This document shows positions 1-8,516 of a stretch of DNA of 64,000 nt, piece after piece. The stretch lies in assembly GCA_025963775.1 (NCBI GenBank), contig JAOQAD010000040.1, positions 248,001-312,000 of the forward strand. The letters run 5' to 3'. Position 1 is the first letter of the stretch; each line of letters starts with the position of its first letter. The stretch is from Bacteroidota bacterium. Lineage in GTDB: Bacteria; Bacteroidota; Bacteroidia; 2-12-FULL-35-15. The notes below the pieces were generated by a model. That model searched no databases and was not told the DNA's origin. It was given only the letters and a program-made list of their open reading frames with translations. A program made the translations under genes and the position numbers.

Positions 1-438
1 GTTTGCAAATGTAACCGTGGGACTTCCGTAAACAGACGAGCTCAGCACAGCGCCGGAAGGGGATAATTTTACCAGGAAGAAGCTCTGGCTCCCAACAGGA
101 ATAAGTGCCTGTCCCTGTATGGCACATGCGGATGTAATGTTGCCGAGCAGCAGTACATTGTCAGCAGCATCAACCCTTACGGCAGTTACCATTGCGTCGC
201 CGGATATGGAGGCCGACCAAAGAATGGCACCTGTCACATCGAGCTTATCCATGGAAAAGCCGCCGATACTTGAAGTATTTACATGCCGGTAGGCATACAC
301 GCGATTGGAATGGTCCATCACGATCCCCTGATCAACTCCGGCTGTAACGAGCGTTCTCCATTCCCAGCCCTGTGAATAGGATAAATTAACAAATAAGCCT
401 GATAGCAATATGCAGATGGCAACGTATGTATTTTTCAT
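1..438 (-). CDS. Secreted SBBP-like beta-propeller protein, 5' part
   Basis: Open from an ATG at 438 down to the window edge, so only the first 146 residues are visible. Residues 1-23 form a signal peptide (MKNTYVAICILL start, cleavage near SYSQ). The rest alternates short beta strands with turns such as DHSNRVYA and DAADNVLLLGN, the pattern of SBBP/PQQ-like beta-propeller blades in secreted Bacteroidota proteins. Many family members end in a T9SS sorting domain, but the C-terminus lies outside the window. The globin gene at 506-877 lies 67 bases upstream on the same strand and could be co-transcribed. The substrate or partner cannot be inferred. Confidence 0.75.
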   Translation of the reverse strand, partial: MKNTYVAICILLSGLFVNLSYSQGWEWRTLVTAGVDQGIVMDHSNRVYAYRHVNTSSIGGFSMDKLDVTGAILWSASISGDAMVTAVRVDAADNVLLLGNITSACAIQGQALIPVGSQSFFLVKLSPSGAVLSSSVYGSPTVTFAN

Positions 439-505
439 GGTCTCTTTTTATAATGATGTAAAAAAGAGATGCCAGCACATCCGGGGAGCCCGGGAGGAGA
501 ACGTA

Positions 506-877
506 CTACAGTTTACGCATGTTCTCAATTTTAGTCTGAAAGATCGCCGCGATCTTTGCTGCCCTTGATTTTGCTTCTCCGGCTTTGGCGCCTTCAAATA
601 ATTCATCCACGGTTTCCCCGAAAAGCGCCAGCCAGCGGTCGAAATGCTCCTTATCAACCGGCAGATCCGCATGATGCGCAAAGGGATTCCCATGATACGT
701 TACTTTATCCAGCAAAAGTGATTCCCAGAAGCTGTACATTTTTTCGAGGTGAAGCGGCCAGTTATCTTTTATCCTGCTATTGAAGATCCCGGCAAGCAAG
801 CCGTCTTCCCGCACTTTCAGATAAAAGGCATCCACCAGCTGCTTTATGTCATCTTTATTTAAAATTTCTTTTGTCAT
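506..877 (-). CDS. Group III truncated haemoglobin
   Basis: 123 residues, the usual length of group III (P-type) truncated globins, cytoplasmic haem proteins that bind oxygen or nitric oxide. Visible landmarks are the Phe-Tyr of the B helix near residues 18-19, the WPLHLEKMYSFW stretch at 40-51, the YHGNPF motif at 61-66 and the proximal haem ligand His78 in the DKEHFDRW context. No signal peptide. In other bacteria the family is linked to NO or low-oxygen metabolism; nothing around the gene here narrows its role. The ATG at 877 gives the expected N-terminus. Confidence 0.9.
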   Translation of the reverse strand: MTKEILNKDDIKQLVDAFYLKVREDGLLAGIFNSRIKDNWPLHLEKMYSFWESLLLDKVTYHGNPFAHHADLPVDKEHFDRWLALFGETVDELFEGAKAGEAKSRAAKIAAIFQTKIENMRKL

Positions 878-1070
878 AGGATCAGAAACAATTCATCAGG
901 ATAAAAATTGAATTCACTAAAATATTGAGATAAAGTGATGCCAGCACACTTTGGTATTTGCCTGGCAATGACATGGCATTGGATCACACAGAGCGGTTAA
1001 AATAGAGTTAAAGCAGTTTGTCCTAAACGACAAAACCATCGTATTTACGATGGTTTCGAAGTATTAACTG

Positions 1071-1152
1071 TGCCCACGAGGAGACTCGAACTCCTAAGTC
1101 TAATGACAACGGCTTCTGAGACCGCAACGTTTACCAGTTTCGCCACGTGGGC
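1071..1152 (-). tRNA. tRNA-Leu (anticodon CAG)
   Basis: An 82-base cloverleaf on the minus strand. The 7-bp acceptor stem (GCCCACG with CGTGGGC), the D-arm GGCGAAACTGGTAAAC, an anticodon stem around loop CTCAGAA (anticodon CAG), an extended variable arm typical of tRNA-Leu and a TTCGAGT T-loop are all visible. CCA is not encoded. A GTG-initiated open frame runs through it on the other strand but is not coding there. Confidence 0.93.
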
Positions 1153-1434
1153 GGGTATTATGGCACAAAGATATTAATTCTTTCAGTATTTCTATCAAAA
1201 AATAAGCTTTTCTGTTTTGTGCTGAAAACCATTCTTATACCCGGAAACCCATCACCCAAACATCATCTACCTGTTCCATCTCTCCTCTCCATTCTTCAAA
1301 GCCTTTATCCAGCCATTCTTTTTGTTTCGCCATCGGCAGTCCGGCAGCGGATAAATATCATACTTCCTTTAAAATTCATCGGAACAGGCAGATTAAATTT
1401 TATATTAGCTGCGAAAACACTGCGCCTGCTCCCG

Positions 1435-2850
1435 ATGAACCCAAAAGCGATCTCCTCTTTACTCATAGCTGTACTCCTGATTTGCCACAATCTTTCATTT
1501 TCTCAAAAGAGCACTGCCGATTCGTTAATTGCATTGATCAGCTCCAAAGCGGATGATACCACCAGGGTGAAAGCATACAACAACCTGTTCCTTGAATATG
1601 AATTCTCGGATAATGCCAAAGCAAAAGAAGCGCTGGACAATGCATTGAAGCTTGCACAAAAAATAAAATTCAAAAAGGGTGAAGCGAAAACATACAAGCT
1701 GTTTGGCTTTTTTGCGGAAGATAAAGGTAATTATCCCGAAGCGCTGAAAAATTATTTCGCCTGCCTGAAGATCTACCAGGAGATGGGTGACAATCGTGGC
1801 CTTGGAGCTTCCTATAACGGCATCGGCACGATCTATTTTTTCCAGGATAATTTTCCGGAAGCACTCAAATATTACAATGAAGGCCTTAAGTATTACCTGG
1901 CAGCGAAAGACAAGTCCGGCATCGCCACCTCTTATAACAATCTTGGCAGCACCTACAGCAGCCAGCTAAATTATGCCGAAGCCAGAAAGAACCTGGTGGC
2001 CTCACTGAAGATCGACCAGGAGCTGGGCAACGAAAAAGGAGTTGCTTATTCTTACAACAACATCGGGAATCTGTGCGACAATGAAGCGGAAATACAAAGC
2101 ACTGAAAAATTACGCTATGAAATGCTGGACGAGGCGCTTAAAAATCATTTCGCCTCCCTTAAGCTGAAGGAAAAACTCGAGGACGAGGCGGGGGTTGCTT
2201 CTTCCTATGGCAACATCAGCCGGATCCTGATAAAGAAAAAAGAATATGCAAAAGCAAGGGAATGCCTCGACAAGGCTATAGCCCTCGCATTGAAAACAGG
2301 CTACAAATCCTGCCTGAAAAACTCCTACTTTGCATTATCCACGCTTGACAGTATAGAAAGGGATTACAAAGGGGCATTCAACCACTATAAGCTTTACATC
2401 ACGTACAGGGACAGCCTCGATAATGAGGAAACACGCAAAAAGACCATCCAGAACCAGCTCACTTATGATTTTGAAAAAAAGGCAGCTGTTGCCGATGCAG
2501 AGCATAAAAAAGAGATGGAGAACCAGCAAGTGCTGGCAGAGGAAAAAAGCAGGAAACAAAAGATCGTGCTCCTGTTTGTTGCGGCCAGCTTGTTGCTGGT
2601 GCTGTTCTTTGCAGCTTTCGTTTTCCGTTCGCTGCGCATAACCCGTAAACAAAAAAGCCTGATCGAAAAACAGAAAGACCTTGTTGAACGGCAGAAGCAG
2701 GAAGTGGAAAAACAGAAACAACTGGTGGAAGAACACCAGCGGGAGATCATCGACAGCTTTATGTATGCAAGGCGGATCCAGCGCTCACTCCTGCCCACAG
2801 ACAGCTACATTGAGCGTACTATGAACAGGTTGAAGAAAAAGAAGGGGTAA
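1435..2850 (+). CDS. Secreted/inner-membrane TPR protein with coiled coil, SpoIIE-type linker only
   Basis: 471 residues from ATG 1435; an open frame extends back into the tRNA but this ATG starts a signal peptide (MNPKAISSLLIAVLLICH, cleavage near SFSQ). Residues about 35-340 are TPR repeats, with motifs such as ALKYYNEGLKYY and SYNNIGN. A single membrane helix follows (KIVLLFVAASLLLVLFF), then a Glu/Lys/Gln-rich coiled coil and the segment IIDSFMYARRIQRSLLP. In Bacteroidota sensor proteins that segment normally links TPRs to a SpoIIE/PP2C phosphatase. Here the protein stops about 20 residues later in a basic tail (NRLKKKKG), so no output domain is present. It is either a natural short variant or a truncation. 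Likely topology is TPRs in the periplasm and coiled coil in the cytoplasm. Confidence 0.85.
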   Translation: MNPKAISSLLIAVLLICHNLSFSQKSTADSLIALISSKADDTTRVKAYNNLFLEYEFSDNAKAKEALDNALKLAQKIKFKKGEAKTYKLFGFFAEDKGNYPEALKNYFACLKIYQEMGDNRGLGASYNGIGTIYFFQDNFPEALKYYNEGLKYYLAAKDKSGIATSYNNLGSTYSSQLNYAEARKNLVASLKIDQELGNEKGVAYSYNNIGNLCDNEAEIQSTEKLRYEMLDEALKNHFASLKLKEKLEDEAGVASSYGNISRILIKKKEYAKARECLDKAIALALKTGYKSCLKNSYFALSTLDSIERDYKGAFNHYKLYITYRDSLDNEETRKKTIQNQLTYDFEKKAAVADAEHKKEMENQQVLAEEKSRKQKIVLLFVAASLLLVLFFAAFVFRSLRITRKQKSLIEKQKDLVERQKQEVEKQKQLVEEHQREIIDSFMYARRIQRSLLPTDSYIERTMNRLKKKKG

Positions 2851-2919
2851 TGGCTGCAGGGGATCTTTCGTTTTCCCGAAATATTAATTACCTTTCGGTA
2901 AACACTTAAAAAGCCCGTT

Positions 2920-4383
2920 ATGAAAATACTCTACTCTGCATTTTTGTTTTTTGCCTGTATAATTTCTAATGCGCAAATAACATGGTCTCCGGCCGTGAAT
3001 GTTGCCGGGAGCAGCTACGACAACCTTCATCCAAGAATAGTAACAGACCGGAGCGGCGATCCGCTTGTTATCTGGGGACGCGGTTCTGATGAATCCGTTT
3101 TTTTCTCAAAGTGGAACGGCATAGGATTTACCATGCCTGTGAAAGTAAACACAACGGGATTAACTGTTGCAACAGCTGCCTGGATGGGCCCTGATATCGC
3201 GTCAAAAGGCGATACGGTGTATGTGGTAATGAAGCAAACGCCTGAATCTGATTCCACCCAGCATATCTTTATTTCCCGTTCTGTTAACGGCGGATCAAGC
3301 TTTGCCACTCCTGTGCGCGTAGATTATATCAACGATAGCATTTCCCGTTTTCCCACTGTTACTACTGATGCCCTTGGAAATCCCCTTGTTGGATTCATGA
3401 AATTCGATCCTTCGTATGGCAGCGCAAGATGGGTGGTAAGCAAATCAACAGACTTTGGTAATTCTTTCTCCACGGACAGAAAAGCAAGCGGATGGTCAGG
3501 TATGGGAGCCTTAGTTTGCGATTGCTGCCCGGGATCATTGGTTTGCTCCGGCAATAAGGTGGCAATGCTTTACCGTGATAACCTCAGCAACCTTCGCGAT
3601 ATGTGGGGCGGGATCTCATCCAATACCGGGAGTACATTTACACAGGGCCTCGCTTATGACCAGGGAAACTGGATGCTGATGATGTGCCCCTCTTCCGGCC
3701 CTGACGGAACAATTATCGGGGATACCTTATATACTACTTACATGAGTGGCGCCACCGGGGATGAACTTGTTTATTTCAACAGGTCTTCTCTTTCAGCATT
3801 GGCTAATTCTTCCGGAATTCCAATGACCGGGCAGTTTACCGGGCTAACACAACAAAACTATCCCCGCATGGCCAGCGCGGGAAACGCTTTAGCAACTGTG
3901 TGGAGACAATCCGTAAGCGGCAGCAACTATCTGGTTTCGCGTTATACTGCCGATGTATCTACAGGCTTGTATGAGGATGACACCATTGCCGGCAATGATG
4001 TTATGAATGCCGATGTAGCAATGATTGACGGAAAGATCTTTGTAGTATGGCAGGATTATACTACAGGAACTGTAAAATACAGGATGGGCACGTACACACC
4101 AGTAACCGCCATTACAGGAAACATTCAACAAAATTTTTTCCGGGCTTATCCGAATCCTGCTACTGATATGGTGAACATAGCGCTTTCCCCGGATTTCCAG
4201 TCACAGGCGGTAAAGGTATGTGTGATCAATTCCCTGGGGAAAGAGGTTTTTAACAGCTGCATGCAATCAGCACCAGGCACTATTCTCTTAAATACAAAAG
4301 GTTTTTCCAATGGAGTGTATTTTATAACTCTCCAAACAGAACAGGGAATCTGCACCAGGAAAATTTTTGTCAGCAATAATTAA
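2920..4383 (+). CDS. Sialidase-like beta-propeller protein, T9SS type A cargo
   Basis: 487 residues. Signal peptide at 1-18 (cleavage near ISNAQ). The body has BNR/Asp-box-like blades (SRSVNGGSSF, STDFGNSF, SSNTGSTF) of the sialidase/neuraminidase-like fold. A cysteine cluster CDCCPGS followed by MMCPSSGPDG matches the CxCC...CPxxGP signature of a Bacteroidota sialidase-like family and could be a metal site. Residues about 405-487 are a T9SS type A sorting domain (AYPNPATD, then NGVYFITL and a basic RKIFV end). It is probably secreted and cell-surface anchored. Glycosidase activity is not established: the catalytic set of true sialidases is not evident. It is convergent with the copper operon. 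Confidence 0.85.
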   Translation: MKILYSAFLFFACIISNAQITWSPAVNVAGSSYDNLHPRIVTDRSGDPLVIWGRGSDESVFFSKWNGIGFTMPVKVNTTGLTVATAAWMGPDIASKGDTVYVVMKQTPESDSTQHIFISRSVNGGSSFATPVRVDYINDSISRFPTVTTDALGNPLVGFMKFDPSYGSARWVVSKSTDFGNSFSTDRKASGWSGMGALVCDCCPGSLVCSGNKVAMLYRDNLSNLRDMWGGISSNTGSTFTQGLAYDQGNWMLMMCPSSGPDGTIIGDTLYTTYMSGATGDELVYFNRSSLSALANSSGIPMTGQFTGLTQQNYPRMASAGNALATVWRQSVSGSNYLVSRYTADVSTGLYEDDTIAGNDVMNADVAMIDGKIFVVWQDYTTGTVKYRMGTYTPVTAITGNIQQNFFRAYPNPATDMVNIALSPDFQSQAVKVCVINSLGKEVFNSCMQSAPGTILLNTKGFSNGVYFITLQTEQGICTRKIFVSNN

Positions 4384-4396
4384 AGGTCAAAGAAAG

Positions 4397-4420
4397 GAAG
4401 TGGCAATCGCTACTTCTTTT
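4397..4420 (+). terminator. Putative intrinsic terminator after the sialidase-like gene
   Basis: An 8-bp stem (GAAGTGGC with GCTACTTC, one mismatch) and a 4-base loop are followed by TTTT. It sits 14 bases after the stop at 4383 and overlaps the last codons of the convergent lipoprotein gene. Confidence 0.5.
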
Positions 4421-4649
4421 CCTTCTTTTCCAGGTCCATTCCGCATTTTGGACAAGCCCCTACTTTATCAGAAACAACATCCGGATCCATTGAGCATTGA
4501 TAAAATGACTCACCGCTTTTCAACATAGTGGTATCCAGCTTAAAATTCTGCTCCGTACTTTCAGTTGTCTGTTCAGCCGGGTTTGTGGAATTACAAGAAC
4601 TGAACGTGAAAGCAACTACGGCAGCTGATAAAATAATTGTTTTTTTCAT
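4410..4649 (-). CDS. Heavy-metal-binding (HMBD) lipoprotein
   Basis: 79 residues. A lipoprotein signal peptide ends in a lipobox (FTFSSC, Cys at about 19). The mature part carries YQCSMDPDV followed by CPKCGMDLEKK, the Cys-Ser-Met / Cys-x-x-Cys-Gly-Met arrangement of the heavy-metal-binding domain found at the N-terminus of CusB-like and P-type ATPase proteins. Likely role: copper or silver binding in the periplasm or at the outer membrane. It is the last gene of the leftward copper operon, 20 bases after the multicopper oxidase. Confidence 0.88.
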   Translation of the reverse strand: MKKTIILSAAVVAFTFSSCNSTNPAEQTTESTEQNFKLDTTMLKSGESFYQCSMDPDVVSDKVGACPKCGMDLEKKEKK

Positions 4650-4669
4650 TTAGGATTTATTTATTCAGA

Positions 4670-6826
4670 TTAATATATAAAAGTTATGCCCGCGCCCCAT
4701 TTCATATCACTGTCATAATGCGTGGAAAGGGAAAAATATTTTGTTACAATGTACCGCGCACCAATCATGTATTCCATATCGGTGTTGACCATCGCTCCTA
4801 AGCGCAGCCGCTTTGTAACAGGGATATCTTCCCGCATCAGCTGGAAACGTACTTTACCGGTGTGATCCAAACGAAGGTCTGCAGTAATAAAAAGAGGTAA
4901 AATATACTGAACGCCAATGCAGGCCACCTGCCGGTAATCCAGAGAGCTTTTCTTCGCATCCACGGAGCTGCTCATACCATGATTCCGGAAGTCGGCACCA
5001 ATGTATGCATTCCAGAATTGCTGTTTTCCCAGGTACCTTGAAAAATGAGTTTCCGATTCGTAATCATTCATAACATCATAACCAAGCCGCCATTCTGTGC
5101 TGATCTTATTCCGCTTGTTTGACAACATAAGCTCTCCATCCATGCCATTGGTTTCAAAAGAAGCATGCAGCATCGGGTGCCAGCCGCGGTCATCCTGGTA
5201 CACTTTTCTTAATGCATACCCGGGATCTGGGATCTGGGGATTGGGAGGGGAATTTTCATATTCAAAGATCCTTCCCATCCCGCTCATCATGTGATACAGG
5301 ATATGACAGTGAAAGAACCAATCCCCGCTTTCTGTAGCGGCAAACTCAATGGTATCCGTTTCCATCGGCATGATATCCAGGGTGTTTTTTAATGGAGAAT
5401 AGTCGCCTGCTCCGTTCAGCACCCGGAAAAAATGGCCGTGAAGATGCATCGGGTGACGCATCATACTTGCATTTTCCAAAACGATCCGGATGTTCTCACC
5501 TTTTTTAATCAGGATCTTATCTGCTTCCGATATGGTTTTATTATCCAATGTCCACAAGTATCTGTTCATGTTGCCGGTCAGCTTGAAATGCAAAGTTTTC
5601 CATGTGCCTTCCCGAAGGGTTGTTTTTACAGGTGATTTAAGCATTGAATAGTTCAATGTGACAATATCCTCCGGAGCTTTATCTTTAACCCCTTGCTTTT
5701 TTTGCCGCCCGCTTAGCCCTGTGATCTCGGGGTACATTACCCTGTTCATATCCATTGCCTGGTTGCTCATCTGCATGCCCATATCATCCATGCTTCCGTC
5801 CATGTTCATCATGTTGTCCATCATTTTCAGCCCTTCAAAGTATTTCAGCTTCGGCATGGGCTGCACTAATTTCTTAATGCCTGAGCCCAGCCACAGCGAT
5901 GCCTGCTTCGTCCTGTCTTCGGGAGTTGCAGAAAATTCATAGCTTAAGCTATCAGGGATGGAAACAATAACATCATAGGTTTCAGCCACCGCAATGATCA
6001 TCCTGTCCACCTCCACGGGAACCACATCCATTCCATCATTGGCAATAACCGTTATTTTACCGCCGGCATACCTCAGCCAGAAATAAGTGGACGATGAACC
6101 ATTCACGATCCGCAGCCGTACTTTCGATCCAGGTTTGAACCCAGGCTCTTCCTTTTCCGCTGTACCATTAACAAAGAACTTATCATAATAAACATCACTC
6201 ACATCCATAGGCAGCATGCGTTTCCAGTCAGCTGTGATCCGGGATTTGAAAAACCCTTCCTTTATAGCTTCTCCATAGCTCTGTACAGCTCCTTTTTTAA
6301 TCGCATACCAGTCATTTGCATTATGAAGGGAGCGATGCACTTCACGGGGCCGTTCCTCCGTCCAGTCGCTTAATACCATCGTATATTCAGGCAATGTATC
6401 CTTTTGTTTTTTATAGATCACGAAGGCGCCATACAGCCCGCTCTGCTCCTGCAATTTGGTGTGCGAATGATACCAGTAAGTGCCGTTCTGCACAATAGGG
6501 AATTTATACAAATGAGTGGTTTTCCTTTTGATCGGGGCTGTAGTGAGATAAGGCACCCCATCCTGTTCATTGGGTAAGATGATACCATGCCAGTGAATCG
6601 AGCTTTCTTCGCTGAGCTGGTTATGCACATATATTTCAGCAGTATCACCTTCTGTAAAGTACAGAGTTGGCGCAGGAATTTGCCCGTTAATGGCAAAGCC
6701 ATGAGTTTTTTTACCGCTGTAATAAATAGTGGTATCTGTAATATACAGGTCATAACGGACCGTTCGCTGTGCAAACAGCAGCTTAACCGTAAAAAGAAAT
6801 ACAGAAATAAAAACGATCTTTTTCAT
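4670..6826 (-). CDS. Multicopper oxidase (CopA-like) with C-terminal outer-membrane-like domain
   Basis: 718 residues with an N-terminal signal peptide (cleavage near LLFAQ). Copper-ligand motifs of three-domain multicopper oxidases are intact: HWHG at 78-81, YHSH at 119-122, HPMHLHGH near 455 and HCHILYH near 508. A methionine-rich stretch around residues 335-365 (MMDNMMNMDGSMDDMGMQM) resembles copper-oxidase Met loops. After about residue 540, beyond the normal end of the family, about 175 residues of alternating aromatic/polar strands follow, ending in GAGITFIY, like a CopB-type outer-membrane beta-sheet domain. Predicted role: periplasmic oxidation of Cu(I) in copper resistance. It is the fifth gene of the operon, 20 bases after the HMA-MauE gene. 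Confidence 0.92.
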   Translation of the reverse strand: MKKIVFISVFLFTVKLLFAQRTVRYDLYITDTTIYYSGKKTHGFAINGQIPAPTLYFTEGDTAEIYVHNQLSEESSIHWHGIILPNEQDGVPYLTTAPIKRKTTHLYKFPIVQNGTYWYHSHTKLQEQSGLYGAFVIYKKQKDTLPEYTMVLSDWTEERPREVHRSLHNANDWYAIKKGAVQSYGEAIKEGFFKSRITADWKRMLPMDVSDVYYDKFFVNGTAEKEEPGFKPGSKVRLRIVNGSSSTYFWLRYAGGKITVIANDGMDVVPVEVDRMIIAVAETYDVIVSIPDSLSYEFSATPEDRTKQASLWLGSGIKKLVQPMPKLKYFEGLKMMDNMMNMDGSMDDMGMQMSNQAMDMNRVMYPEITGLSGRQKKQGVKDKAPEDIVTLNYSMLKSPVKTTLREGTWKTLHFKLTGNMNRYLWTLDNKTISEADKILIKKGENIRIVLENASMMRHPMHLHGHFFRVLNGAGDYSPLKNTLDIMPMETDTIEFAATESGDWFFHCHILYHMMSGMGRIFEYENSPPNPQIPDPGYALRKVYQDDRGWHPMLHASFETNGMDGELMLSNKRNKISTEWRLGYDVMNDYESETHFSRYLGKQQFWNAYIGADFRNHGMSSSVDAKKSSLDYRQVACIGVQYILPLFITADLRLDHTGKVRFQLMREDIPVTKRLRLGAMVNTDMEYMIGARYIVTKYFSLSTHYDSDMKWGAGITFIY

Positions 6827-6846
6827 AATTTGATTCCTTTGCTGTC

Positions 6847-7566
6847 TTACATGAGGATAAGCATCGTTGCCGACATCAGGATCATCAGCAGATCCTCAAT
6901 AATCGTAACAGTGCTCATCGGTAAATTAAAGACGGCGCCGAGGCAGGCACATTGGATCTTTTGCTTGTTGAATACACTTCTCAGGACGCCAATAATGCTG
7001 ATGCTCATCACTGCAAGTGTTGCAATATTTGTGAGGTATGGCTCAAAATTAGCCAGGTATGCCAGTCCAAGGGCGAGCTCGATGACCGCGTACACGTAGC
7101 CCCATTGCCTGAATTTCATTGCTACCACATCATACATTGCATAGCTTTCAGCAAAGCCCTGCAAATTGAGCATTTTGAAGAATGAAAACACCAGGAAGAA
7201 GCCTGCCATAAAATGCTGCATCCACTGCATCCCGCTAAAACGTTGATTTCCCAACTGGATCAATATGGTAGCTATCGTTATGTATGAAAAGATCAAAAGA
7301 ATGGGCTTGTATGTTTCAAGCCAGCTTTTTGTTTGTTCCAGTGTTTCATTATGCTTTGCCGCAGTAACCTGGTATTTGCTTCCCGGACCTCCGAGCGCCT
7401 CCTGCAAAGCCGGCAGTGAAATATGCTTTTCCATTGTGATGGTAGCCGTTCCGGTATCTTTAGAAACTTCTGCTGATAATACATCCGGCAGCTTTAACAA
7501 GCCGCTTTTTACTTTTGCTTCACAACCGGAACAGGTCATTCCCGATACGTTATAAGTGTGTGTCAT
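6847..7566 (-). CDS. HMA domain fused to MauE/DoxX-like membrane protein
   Basis: 239 residues from ATG 7566; a longer open frame exists upstream, but this start gives a complete HMA domain. Residues 1-70 are heavy-metal-associated (GMTCSGC, metal Cys12 and Cys15). Residues about 95-239 hold four or five membrane helices of the MauE/DoxX type, with a second cysteine pair (CACLG, Cys206/Cys208) at the membrane near the C-terminus. The arrangement suggests metal handover from the HMA domain to a membrane CxC, or redox work. It lies between the DUF3347 gene (76-base gap) and the oxidase (20-base gap) in the copper operon. Transport direction and metal are inferred, not shown. Confidence 0.85.
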   Translation of the reverse strand: MTHTYNVSGMTCSGCEAKVKSGLLKLPDVLSAEVSKDTGTATITMEKHISLPALQEALGGPGSKYQVTAAKHNETLEQTKSWLETYKPILLIFSYITIATILIQLGNQRFSGMQWMQHFMAGFFLVFSFFKMLNLQGFAESYAMYDVVAMKFRQWGYVYAVIELALGLAYLANFEPYLTNIATLAVMSISIIGVLRSVFNKQKIQCACLGAVFNLPMSTVTIIEDLLMILMSATMLILM

Positions 7567-7642
7567 GGTATATATAATTTGTTTATGCAAAGGTCCGCAC
7601 AGAACCTTTTTGACACTTACAGAATTGAAAGATAAACTTGCA

Positions 7643-8488
7643 TTATTTAATGATCTCAGTAGTTTTTCCGCAGGTGGACATTGAATTGCCATAATACGGA
7701 TTGCTGATCTTTTCATCCATGCTTAGCCAGTCAGCGCCTTTACCTCCATTCGCCATCGGGCAATGCTGGTAATACACCGGCTGGCTGGCTTTGAATACCC
7801 TGATCAGCTCGTACATGTTCTTTGACAAGGCCATAAAGTGCTCACGCTGGTGCTCTAATTCATTTGTACCTTTTATGTGTTCGGCATCATAGGAAAGCTT
7901 GTCCTTTAAGCTCATCCATGCTTTGTGTTGTTCGGCCGACATCTTATCCATCTTTACTTTATCGATCGCTTTGAACAATTCCTTTGCCTTCTCACTTGCG
8001 GCCTTCGCATCATCTTTTGTGAGCGCATCCTTCAAGCCAAAATAAGCTGTTTCTACCCCGGCAACGGAATTGACATCCTCAACCATTACAGATGCCTGCA
8101 CTGTTTCCGGCGATGCCGCTTCAATTGCAGCAACTGCACTCTTCCTTCTTTCATACTGGCAACATCCCGGCAAATCCGAATACGCTTCATCAGGCGCCAT
8201 GAATTTTTCATTGTCGTACCCTGCATATGCAACCTGTTTCAGTAACTGATCTGCAGTTGATTTTTTGCTGTCAAACGTTAAGGACAACATTTTAGAATCT
8301 GCGTTCCAATCGCCTTGGGCCACATTCTTTTTTGTAGCGGCGGCATCAATACGCTTTTTACACATTTCACAGTTGCCGGATACTTTCAGGCTTACTGTTT
8401 TTGCATTTTTAATCCCTGCAGCAGAATCAAATGAGGTGAGTGACAACATTGTTGTTACCAGCATCAGCAATTGTTTTATATTTTTCAT
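7643..8488 (-). CDS. HMA plus DUF3347 periplasmic copper-binding protein
   Basis: 281 residues with a signal peptide at about 1-24. An HMA-like module follows with CEMC (Cys40, Cys43). A short linker contains a Cys-Cys pair (PGCCQYER). DUF3347 covers residues about 120-281, ending in the family motif region YYQHCPMANGGKGADWLS and a Cys near the end (MSTCGK). DUF3347 is related to the metal-binding part of CusB-type efflux adaptors. Likely role: periplasmic copper buffering or delivery to the oxidase. It is 28 bases downstream of the regulator gene on the same strand. Confidence 0.88.
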   Translation of the reverse strand: MKNIKQLLMLVTTMLSLTSFDSAAGIKNAKTVSLKVSGNCEMCKKRIDAAATKKNVAQGDWNADSKMLSLTFDSKKSTADQLLKQVAYAGYDNEKFMAPDEAYSDLPGCCQYERRKSAVAAIEAASPETVQASVMVEDVNSVAGVETAYFGLKDALTKDDAKAASEKAKELFKAIDKVKMDKMSAEQHKAWMSLKDKLSYDAEHIKGTNELEHQREHFMALSKNMYELIRVFKASQPVYYQHCPMANGGKGADWLSMDEKISNPYYGNSMSTCGKTTEIIK

Positions 8489-8516
8489 ATTTAGTTTTTT
8501 TAGTATTTATGATCAA

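Noticed and set aside
1147-1434. Upstream extension of the TPR protein frame from a GTG at 1147
   Set aside because: It runs through the tRNA-Leu and has no coding character; ATG 1435 begins a good signal peptide.
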